Positions 1-4,613 of a stretch of 6,156 bases of DNA are shown here, piece by piece. The stretch lies in contig JAFUXW010000288.1 of the NCBI GenBank assembly GCA_017477035.1, forward strand, positions 1-6,156. Reading direction: 5' to 3'. Each line of letters opens with the position of its first letter. The stretch's first letter is position 1. The position numbers and the translations under genes were made by a program. Under the pieces are notes generated by a model. That model saw nothing but the letters and a program-made list of their open reading frames with translations. It had not been told where the DNA came from and ran no database searches. This DNA comes from Alphaproteobacteria bacterium (GTDB lineage: Bacteria > Pseudomonadota > Alphaproteobacteria > RF32 > CAG-239).

Positions 1-126
1 CCAACAGGACAACTAAACATCTCCGATAAATTTCTATTTTATTTAATGACAAAATTCTTACAAGTATTAGTTGAAACAAAAGTAAAGACAAAATCGCTCG
101 TGAAAAATATGGATAATGTTTGTTAA
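1..126 (+). CDS. Possible 3' end of a gene entering from the left edge
   Basis: Frame 1 is open from the first base to a TAA at 124-126, giving 41 residues without a start. The translated tail is rich in Lys, Leu, Val and Thr and looks like an amphipathic helix, but I do not recognise a family. The last six or so codons read antisense through DNA that still encodes the conserved part of the Bro-N gene, so the end of this frame would be a chance fusion. It overlaps the truncated Bro-N reading frame by 60 bases. It could be the sequence that replaced the 3' end of the Bro-N gene, or simply an open stretch in AT-rich DNA. The evidence is weak because the window cuts it off. Confidence 0.25.
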   Translation, partial: PTGQLNISDKFLFYLMTKFLQVLVETKVKTKSLVKNMDNVC

Positions 127-645
127 AATGGCATATTCTTCATCTTTTGTGATTTCATGGTCTTTCCAATAATCCGTCAGCTTATTACGGGTTTCCTGCC
201 CCATCATGCGTTGCTGTATCCATTTTTCGGAATGTCCGAGTTTTTGCCAGTTTTCACGCGCACGGTCAATACTTAATGCCGGATCGACGGTTTCTTTCAT
301 CCGCTCATAACCGACTCGAGCCAACCACTGTTTAATCAGCTCAGCTTTCGGACTAGGTACTGATTGAACAATACGGAGCATCGTTTCGGCATCAGCAACT
401 GTTGTTAAATATTTTTTGCCATCGGCAGCTTCCAGTTTCAGTTGGTGACAATTTGTCACCGACTGCTCCGCTCCTTCTTTTCTCAATCGTTCGGCTAATT
501 TATTCCAGTATTTACGAGATGTTTGGTAATCTTTTTCCAATAAAATAACCATTACATCAATAACCGAAAAGTACCAAACATCCTTTTCTTCATCATATAC
601 CGAGCGGATTTTGCTTTGCTCAAATAATTTAATATCATTTTTCAT
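67..645 (-). CDS. Bro-N family (phage antirepressor-like) protein, C-terminally truncated
   Basis: This 192-residue protein begins MKNDIKLFEQSKIRSVYDEE, followed by WYFSVIDV, RKYWNKL, GKKYLTTVADAETMLRIVQS and PSPKAELIKQWLARVGYERM. These are the landmarks of the Bro-N DNA-binding domain in antirepressor-like proteins of phages and mobile elements, roughly residues 3-120. A second conserved stretch ends at YAILTNIIH (about residue 179). Family members as I recall them run on for about 80-100 more residues, starting with a KxWSGL-type segment. Here 13 unrelated residues and a stop follow, and no other frame restores the family sequence, so the 3' part has probably been lost by recombination near base 109. 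The start is the ATG at 643-645, which has AAAGGA seven bases upstream. A GTG two codons earlier lies too close to that site. Partners such as phage genes are absent nearby, so this may be a relic. The DNA-binding half could still fold. Confidence 0.8.
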   Translation of the reverse strand: MKNDIKLFEQSKIRSVYDEEKDVWYFSVIDVMVILLEKDYQTSRKYWNKLAERLRKEGAEQSVTNCHQLKLEAADGKKYLTTVADAETMLRIVQSVPSPKAELIKQWLARVGYERMKETVDPALSIDRARENWQKLGHSEKWIQQRMMGQETRNKLTDYWKDHEITKDEEYAILTNIIHIFHERFCLYFCFN

Positions 646-772
646 GTGCACTTCCTTTAAATTTATAGCCTGATTTTACATCTATGCGGCTAAAAATCAA
701 GAACACATTGATAATATCATACGAAAAAACAACCAGCTCTTCTTCATTTTTTAATACAACCGAAATTGTCAT
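635..772 (-). CDS. Possible small ORF upstream of the Bro-N gene (45 aa)
   Basis: An ATG-initiated frame of 45 codons (begins MTISVVLKNEEELVVF, ends KGSAHEK) fills most of the gap between the two divergent genes. Its end overlaps the first 11 bases of the Bro-N gene in another frame, as in a coupled pair. The composition is protein-like, alternating hydrophobic and charged residues. Against it, there is no convincing ribosome-binding site before the ATG, I recognise no family, and the best promoter for the Bro-N gene would lie inside it. It may be a chance frame. Confidence 0.2.
   Translation of the reverse strand: MTISVVLKNEEELVVFSYDIINVFLIFSRIDVKSGYKFKGSAHEK
653..658 (-). promoter_or_regulatory. 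Ribosome-binding site fixing the Bro-N start
   Basis: AAAGGA on the minus strand lies seven bases before the ATG at 643-645 but only one base before the upstream GTG at 649-651. The spacing favours the ATG. Confidence 0.7.
673..700 (-). promoter_or_regulatory. Candidate promoter of the Bro-N gene
   Basis: On the minus strand, TTGATT (695-700) and TAAAAT (673-678) are separated by 16 bases, a fair match to sigma-70 boxes. Transcription would start around base 666, leaving a leader of about 20 bases that carries the ribosome-binding site. In DNA this AT-rich such matches arise often, so the call is tentative. Confidence 0.4.
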
Positions 773-808
773 TTTTTTCTTTTACATTATTTTTGAAAGG
801 AAAACCAG

Positions 809-1417
809 ATGACAAAAAATGATACAAAAATGACACCGGAAATGTTAGAAGAACTCTGGCAGAAGCGAGAAGCTGAGTATAAAAGGCGTTATGGAATAAA
901 TGTGACACAAAGGGAGGCAAAGCGCATTTTGGAATACGTTTCCTTTGACTTCTTATCTCTTATTACTTTTATGATTGTTTACGGAAAATATCCTTATCAT
1001 CTTGCTTATATGCGCATATGGGACGTTATAACTTTACTGAAAAATATAAACTGCAAAAATAAAGAAAAATTTTTTATGGACTTTTTGTTTGATGGGGTAG
1101 AATTTGAAGATGAAGCTGAAAGTCTTATCAAAAAACGCTACTGTTTTTTTATAGAGTCATTAGATGAATATTATAAAACAACTCACATGTATCCCAAACG
1201 TAAGAATTTATATTTTAAAGATGCTCCCAAAAATATCATCATATTCCGTAGATTAATCGAAAAACATTTGTTTGGCGATTTGGATTACGGACTATTTCAA
1301 ACCGATTTTTGGCGTGAAGCTTGTGAAAGGCTCTTCTTAAATAAAAAACTTGAGAATGGGTTTGATTGGGATTTTGAAAAGCTCGCATTTGCCGATAATG
1401 AAACAACCGATGTATAA
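809..1417 (+). CDS. Hypothetical protein, 202 aa, no recognised family
   Basis: I do not recognise this protein. The ATG has AAAGGA at 796-801, seven bases upstream, so the start is well supported. Residues 8-44 are highly charged and probably helical (MLEELWQKREAEYKRRYG, then TQREAKRILEYV). Residues 46-71 are strongly hydrophobic and aromatic (SFDFLSLITFMIVYGKYPYH and onward to IW), but contain charged or polar residues and are too broken to call a membrane helix with confidence. The remainder mixes Lys/Glu helices with many Phe and Tyr, and the tail is acidic (DNETTDV). There is no signal peptide and no evident catalytic motif. It is divergent from the truncated Bro-N gene and convergent with the DnaQ-like gene, so it probably forms its own transcript. 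Its stop codon lies in the loop of a long inverted repeat. It may be an accessory gene carried with the Bro-N relic. Confidence 0.75.
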   Translation: MTKNDTKMTPEMLEELWQKREAEYKRRYGINVTQREAKRILEYVSFDFLSLITFMIVYGKYPYHLAYMRIWDVITLLKNINCKNKEKFFMDFLFDGVEFEDEAESLIKKRYCFFIESLDEYYKTTHMYPKRKNLYFKDAPKNIIIFRRLIEKHLFGDLDYGLFQTDFWREACERLFLNKKLENGFDWDFEKLAFADNETTDV

Positions 1418-1433
1418 TCATCGGCTGTTTCAT
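1398..1433. terminator. Inverted repeat between convergent genes, possible bidirectional terminator
   Basis: ATGAAACAACCGATG (1398-1412) pairs with CATCGGCTGTTTCAT (1419-1433) around a TATAAT loop, giving a 15-bp stem with one mismatch. The mismatch is A-C in the plus transcript but a tolerated G-U in the minus transcript. The TAA of the 809-1417 gene is in the loop, and the DnaQ-like gene ends 17 bases to the right. The position between convergent stops fits a shared terminator. No run of T follows the stem directly on either strand (the nearest T-rich stretch is about 13 bases downstream on the plus strand), so intrinsic termination is not assured. It could instead stabilise 3' ends. Confidence 0.5.
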
Positions 1434-1449
1434 CATAAAAATTAAGTTT

Positions 1450-1941
1450 TTATTTTATCAGTTTGCAATAAACTTGTGATAACAATTCGGCATCAAGCAA
1501 TGCGCCGTGAACATTTCTTTTGCTTGTATCTATATCAAATCTTTCGCAAAGAGCATCCAAATTGCAGCGCATATTCGGGAAAGCAGCTTTTGCCAGTTTA
1601 AGCGTATCTGTCATTTTATTAGTCAGCTCAAAACCGAGTTCGTGATTTATAAAACCTAAGGCAAACGGCAAATTATGGGCAATCAGTTCTTTGCCTTCAA
1701 TAAATTTCAAAAAGCCGTCTTTAATTTCTGCAAACGTTGGTTTATCTGCTAAAAAATCAGATGTCAAACCATGTACTTGCACAGCTTCCTCAGAAACTTT
1801 TTGCTTCGGATTAATATAAACGTGAAAAATCTGTCCTGTCGGCTGATTGTTTTCATCTAATTCAACCGCACCGATTTCAACCAATTTGTTTTGTTTCGGA
1901 TCAAAGCCCGTAGTTTCAGTATCAAACACAACTTTATGCAT
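1450..1941 (-). CDS. DnaQ-like 3'-5' exonuclease fold protein, ExoII aspartate replaced by alanine
   Basis: This 163-residue protein is a stand-alone DEDDh exonuclease domain resembling the epsilon subunit of DNA polymerase III. ExoI is FDTETTGF with Asp7 and Glu9. The FHVYINP and VHGLTSDFLADKPTFAEI segments are typical of DnaQ. ExoIII is VHGALLDAELL with His145 and Asp150. In ExoII, HNLPFALGF, the residue matching Asp103 of E. coli epsilon is Ala94 (codon GCC, one base from GAC). The equivalent Asp to Ala change in Klenow polymerase (D424A) abolishes exonuclease activity, so this copy is probably inactive or strongly impaired. It lacks the C-terminal tail that tethers epsilon to the polymerase alpha subunit, so it is not the replicative proofreader. 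AGGAG lies six bases before the ATG. It follows the XRE gene on the same strand after an 81-base gap holding a conserved leader element. A close structural paralog lies at 5598-6089. Confidence 0.88.
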   Translation of the reverse strand: MHKVVFDTETTGFDPKQNKLVEIGAVELDENNQPTGQIFHVYINPKQKVSEEAVQVHGLTSDFLADKPTFAEIKDGFLKFIEGKELIAHNLPFALGFINHELGFELTNKMTDTLKLAKAAFPNMRCNLDALCERFDIDTSKRNVHGALLDAELLSQVYCKLIK

Positions 1942-1982
1942 ATAAGTCTCCTAAAAAGTTTCTTATACGTATAAATAATGAT

Positions 1983-2001
1983 TGCGACACATTCGGTCGC
2001 A
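1983..2001 (-). promoter_or_regulatory. Leader element, copy 1 (before the DnaQ-like gene)
   Basis: On the minus strand this reads TGCGACCGAATGTGTCGCA: a 6-bp stem (TGCGAC/GTCGCA) around a 7-base loop. It matches the copy at 2443-2461 in 17 of 19 bases, in the same orientation relative to the gene that follows. Forty-one bases separate it from the DnaQ-like ATG, including an AACTTTTTAGGAGA stretch also found before the nuclease-like gene. It is either an operator or a hairpin in the leader RNA. The absence of a following T run argues against a terminator for the XRE gene. Confidence 0.6.
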
Positions 2002-2022
2002 TCAAATTATTATGCACAGAAA

Positions 2023-2343
2023 TTATTTTAAGGCATCAACCACTTTAATCAGTGTGGAAATTTGATCGTCTGACAATTTTTTAATGCTGGCAATCAGAGC
2101 GGCTTCTTCAAACACACGCTTGCGACTGATATTTTTATCCAAATTGTCATCTAAAATATCGTTGAGCGAACAACCAAGAATTTTTGCAATTTGAATCAGC
2201 GTTTCAAAATGCGGATAATTCACCCCTCGTTCAATATTAGAAACAGCCTCTACCGAGATGCCGCATTGTTCTGCTAAAACTTCTTGTGTGATTTTTGCAT
2301 TTTGGCGAATAGCTTTTATTTTTAACCCGATTTTACGCTTCAT
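2023..2343 (-). CDS. XRE/Cro-CI family transcriptional regulator, 106 aa
   Basis: The N-terminal half is a classic HTH_3 domain (about residues 4-60): GLKIKAIRQNAKITQEVLAE, CGISVEAVSNIERGVNYP with the recognition helix at SVEAVSNIE, then LIQIAKILGCSLNDILD. The C-terminal 40 residues are a charged helical extension ending LSDDQISTLIKVVDALK, probably for dimerisation. The protein should be a cytoplasmic DNA-binding repressor. I choose the ATG at 2341-2343 because GGAG sits six bases before it. The ATG four codons upstream (2353-2355) has no ribosome-binding site and itself forms part of that GGAG. The gene is divergent from the three-gene nuclease/RNase/WYL operon and upstream of the DnaQ-like gene on the same strand, which is the usual place for a repressor of an accessory module. 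An A/T-rich inverted repeat immediately upstream is the likely autoregulatory operator. Confidence 0.88.
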   Translation of the reverse strand: MKRKIGLKIKAIRQNAKITQEVLAEQCGISVEAVSNIERGVNYPHFETLIQIAKILGCSLNDILDDNLDKNISRKRVFEEAALIASIKKLSDDQISTLIKVVDALK

Positions 2344-2349
2344 GTTTTG

Positions 2350-2353
2350 CTCC
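2350..2353 (-). promoter_or_regulatory. Ribosome-binding site fixing the XRE start
   Basis: GGAG on the minus strand is six bases before the ATG at 2341-2343. It overlaps the codons just after the alternative upstream ATG, which has no site of its own, so the shorter 106-residue protein is favoured. Confidence 0.6.
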
Positions 2354-2361
2354 ATAAGTAG

Positions 2362-2385
2362 AAGTTAAACTTAAAGTTTTAACTT
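2362..2385. promoter_or_regulatory. Inverted repeat, candidate operator of the XRE repressor
   Basis: AAGTTAAA (2362-2369) and TTTAACTT (2378-2385) are perfect 8-bp inverted arms. The 8-base spacer, with one flanking base, contains a smaller palindrome, ACTTAAAGT (2369-2377). The right arm touches the TTGAAA box of a plus-strand promoter candidate, and the left arm lies about 20 bases before the XRE start, so one bound dimer could control both directions. The AAGTT/AACTT unit recurs at 2398-2403. The site is very A/T-rich, so part of the symmetry could be chance. Confidence 0.5.
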
Positions 2386-2410
2386 GAAAACGAAGCAAAA
2401 CTTATATAAT
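2384..2410 (+). promoter_or_regulatory. Candidate promoter of the three-gene operon
   Basis: TTGAAA (2384-2389) and a perfect TATAAT (2405-2410) are separated by 15 bases, two shorter than optimal. Transcription would begin near 2417 and include the 19-nt element in a leader of about 93 bases. A second perfect TATAAT at 2438-2443 abuts the element but has no good -35 box. TTGTGT (2452-2457) with TAATAA (2475-2480) at 17-base spacing is a third possibility. The sequence alone does not decide between them. Confidence 0.4.
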
Positions 2411-2442
2411 GTGATAATAATTATGAGTTTTACTTAATATAA

Positions 2443-2461
2443 TGCGACCGATTGTGTCGTA
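2443..2461 (+). promoter_or_regulatory. Leader element, copy 2 (before the nuclease-like operon)
   Basis: TGCGACCGATTGTGTCGTA matches copy 1 (1983-2001, minus strand) in 17 of 19 bases. One difference turns a G-C pair of the stem into G-U, which keeps the RNA hairpin but breaks perfect DNA symmetry. The other is in the loop. Forty-eight bases separate it from the ATG at 2510, including AACTTTTTTAGGAGA, again like copy 1. A shared control of the operon and the DnaQ-like gene is implied. Confidence 0.6.
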
Positions 2462-2509
2462 TCTGCATATTAGGTAATAAGTAAATGTAACTTTTTTAGG
2501 AGAAAATTT

Positions 2510-3406
2510 ATGAATACAAGAGCGCTGAAATCTGAATTTTTCAAAGAATTTGAAAAGGGTGGAAAATACGAAAAAATCGTAGAATTAGTCAAAACAGACA
2601 ACAGCTTAATCATGTGCATGCGCGGAAGTTATGTGACAATTTATTATAAGAGCTTACAAATTCTAAAAATTAAAGAAAAAGGAACATTTGAAGTAGATTC
2701 TAATTACGGAATTGATGTAAAAGATTATGATAATAATTGGGTTCTTTATTTTAAGGATGCTAAAGAAGCTTTAGATAAGCATAATAAAGTTGAAAAACTG
2801 GAAAAAGAAGTTCAACAAGCATTGGTTAAAGAAAATAACCGCGGTTCAATATGCAATGAAACTGACTATTTTATTTTAGATATTGAATATACGCAAAGTG
2901 ATTTTGATGGACGTTTTGATGCATTAGCAGTTTATTGGCCGAAAGATAAACGCAAAAACGGCAATAATTTAAAATTAGCTTTTGTCGAAGTAAAAGCAGG
3001 AGAAAAAGCCATTTCAGGAACATCGAGTGTATATCAACACTGCAAATCAGTTATTAAATTTATGGGCGAACTTAATAAAGATAATAATAAAGATGAATTC
3101 CTTGAAGACTTAGAAAAAGTGATTGAACAACAGCGCAAGCTCGGTTTATGGGAATACGATAATTCCCACGAGATAACATTTTCGCGCACGGAAAAGCCAC
3201 AACTAATTTTTGTTTTGGTAAATTATAACCCTAATTCCAGATCCCTTGACAATGAAATCGAGAAAATAGGCAAATATGTTGAGGAATATGAAAATGAAAT
3301 TCCGATTGAAACGCTTTTTGCCAAATCTTCGTTCATGGGGTATGGCTTATATGATAGTTGTATGCTGTCTTTAAAACACGTTCAAAAACGAGTTTGCCGA
3401 GGGTAA
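2510..3406 (+). CDS. PD-(D/E)XK nuclease-like conserved hypothetical protein, 298 aa
   Basis: No named family is certain, but the centre carries a pattern like the PD-(D/E)XK nuclease core: GRFDALAVYW with Asp137, then after about 20 residues KLAFVEVKAGEKA with Glu160 and Lys162, then SSVYQHCK with Gln176 in the following helix. A candidate first-helix acid lies in QQALVKENNRGS (Glu108). The N-terminal 80 residues are a separate region ending NNWVLYFKDA. Residues 190-220 are a charged helix (EDLEKVIEQQRKLGLWEY), then comes a strand PQLIFVLVNYNP, and SSFMGYGLYD (273-282) is near the end. I recall uncharacterised proteins of similar length sharing the NxTDYFIxDIEY, GRFD and FMGYGLY segments, but cannot name a function. 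AGGAGA lies six bases before the ATG. The gene opens an operon, with the next start one base after its stop. A nuclease acting on DNA or RNA is inferred, not shown. Confidence 0.75.
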   Translation: MNTRALKSEFFKEFEKGGKYEKIVELVKTDNSLIMCMRGSYVTIYYKSLQILKIKEKGTFEVDSNYGIDVKDYDNNWVLYFKDAKEALDKHNKVEKLEKEVQQALVKENNRGSICNETDYFILDIEYTQSDFDGRFDALAVYWPKDKRKNGNNLKLAFVEVKAGEKAISGTSSVYQHCKSVIKFMGELNKDNNKDEFLEDLEKVIEQQRKLGLWEYDNSHEITFSRTEKPQLIFVLVNYNPNSRSLDNEIEKIGKYVEEYENEIPIETLFAKSSFMGYGLYDSCMLSLKHVQKRVCRG

Positions 3407-3407
3407 T

Positions 3408-4604
3408 ATGAAGGCTTGTATCAAACGCGGAGCAAAAGAAATCGGCGGATCGGCAGTTGAACTGACTGCCACAAACGGCGAACGGCTAATCGTAGATTTA
3501 GGTTTACCTTTGGATGCGGAAGAAAATACCGCCGATTTATTGCCTGATATTAAAGGACTAAAGCAAAAAACAGATGATTTGCTCGGTATTTTAATCTCGC
3601 ATCCGCACCAAGACCATTACGGCTTGGTTTTACACATTGATAAATCTATTCCGATTTATATGGGTGAAGCAACGGCAAAGATTATGGATGTTTGTATTAA
3701 GCATAATCTACCGCAAGCCTTTACTTTTGAAAATCAACATATCTTTGAGAGTTATAAACCTTTTAATATTAGTACATTTAAAATAACCCCCTATTTGGTT
3801 GACCATTCCGCATATGGAGCACACGCTTTTCTGATAGAAGCCGATGGCAGGCGTTTGTTTTACAGCGGAGACTTTCGTGCACACGGACGAAAAGGAAAAT
3901 TGTTTGATTATCTTATCAAAAATCCGCCCAAAGATATTGATGTACTAATGATGGAAGGCTCTTGTCTCGGGCGCGAGCTGTCCGAAAAATACCCATCGGA
4001 ACAATCTTTGCAAGCTGAATTTGAAAAGGTATTTAAACAAACAAAAGGTGCTGTTTTCATTCAAAGCTCTTCACAAAATATAGACCGTGTCGTCACAATT
4101 TACAGAGCCGCAAAGAAAAACGGCAGAACTTTGGTTATGAGCGGTTATACCGGACATATTTTAATGGCGTTAAACAACCCGCACTTGCCCAGTTTTAAGT
4201 GGCCGGATGTTAAAAAATTTGCCACCGATAGCACAATGCCACATCATATTACCAAAGAAATGATAGAAAAAAATCCCAACAAATATGTGATTATGCTCGG
4301 CGGACCGATTTTTAATATCCTAAAAAACGGCTCGCTTATCAACGAAAACACCTCTTTTATCTATTCCATGTGGGAGGGATATAAGGAGTTGTATCAGGAA
4401 CGGCTTAGTTTGATGAAAGAAAAGCAAGTGCCGATGTTTGACATACACACTTCCGGACACGCGGATATTCCGACCTTAAAACAATTTGCTGCGGCGCTTA
4501 AGCCTAAAAAAATTGTGCCGATACACACATTTTTCCCCGAACAATTTAAGGAAATGTTTGATAACACCGAACTGCACAAAGATAACGAAATTTTTGAAAT
4601 ATGA
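3408..4604 (+). CDS. RNase J-like metallo-beta-lactamase fold, beta-CASP nuclease, 398 aa
   Basis: This is a metallo-beta-lactamase fold hydrolase with the RNA-specificity (beta-CASP) insertion seen in RNase J and CPSF-73 relatives. The zinc site is HPHQDHYG (His65, His67, Asp69, His70), with His133 in LVDHSAYG and Asp155 in YSGDFRAHGR. Beta-CASP marks are Glu183 in MMEGS (motif A), the SSSQNIDRVVTIYRAAKKNG segment (about 220-239), HTSGHA with His351 (motif B), and PIHTF with His373 (motif C). All metal ligands appear intact, so an active zinc-dependent endo- or 5' exoribonuclease is expected. At 398 residues it lacks the long C-terminal extension of RNase J (about 550 residues), so it is not the housekeeping enzyme. 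GAGGG at 3399-3403 precedes the ATG, which is one base after the previous stop; translation is probably coupled. The WYL gene follows after nine bases. DNA rather than RNA as substrate cannot be excluded. Confidence 0.9.
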   Translation: MKACIKRGAKEIGGSAVELTATNGERLIVDLGLPLDAEENTADLLPDIKGLKQKTDDLLGILISHPHQDHYGLVLHIDKSIPIYMGEATAKIMDVCIKHNLPQAFTFENQHIFESYKPFNISTFKITPYLVDHSAYGAHAFLIEADGRRLFYSGDFRAHGRKGKLFDYLIKNPPKDIDVLMMEGSCLGRELSEKYPSEQSLQAEFEKVFKQTKGAVFIQSSSQNIDRVVTIYRAAKKNGRTLVMSGYTGHILMALNNPHLPSFKWPDVKKFATDSTMPHHITKEMIEKNPNKYVIMLGGPIFNILKNGSLINENTSFIYSMWEGYKELYQERLSLMKEKQVPMFDIHTSGHADIPTLKQFAAALKPKKIVPIHTFFPEQFKEMFDNTELHKDNEIFEI

Positions 4605-4613
4605 GGATATACC

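Noticed and set aside
67..111. Simple frameshift as the cause of the Bro-N truncation
   Set aside because: The other two minus-strand frames beyond base 109 give no sequence like the expected KxWSGL continuation, so replaced sequence is more likely.
649..651. GTG start for the Bro-N gene, adding Met-His
   Set aside because: Only one base separates it from AAAGGA, whereas the ATG at 643-645 has a seven-base spacing.
1239..1436. Minus-strand open frame of 65 codons
   Set aside because: It lies antisense within the 809-1417 gene, has no ribosome-binding site that I see, and its start falls next to the hairpin. A shadow frame.
1450..1941. The chromosomal dnaQ proofreading gene itself
   Set aside because: It has lost the ExoII aspartate, lacks the polymerase-binding C-terminal tail, and sits in an accessory cluster with a degenerate paralog.
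1983..2001. Rho-independent terminator for the XRE gene
   Set aside because: The stem is only 6 bp, no T run follows, and a near-identical copy lies upstream of another gene where no terminator is expected.
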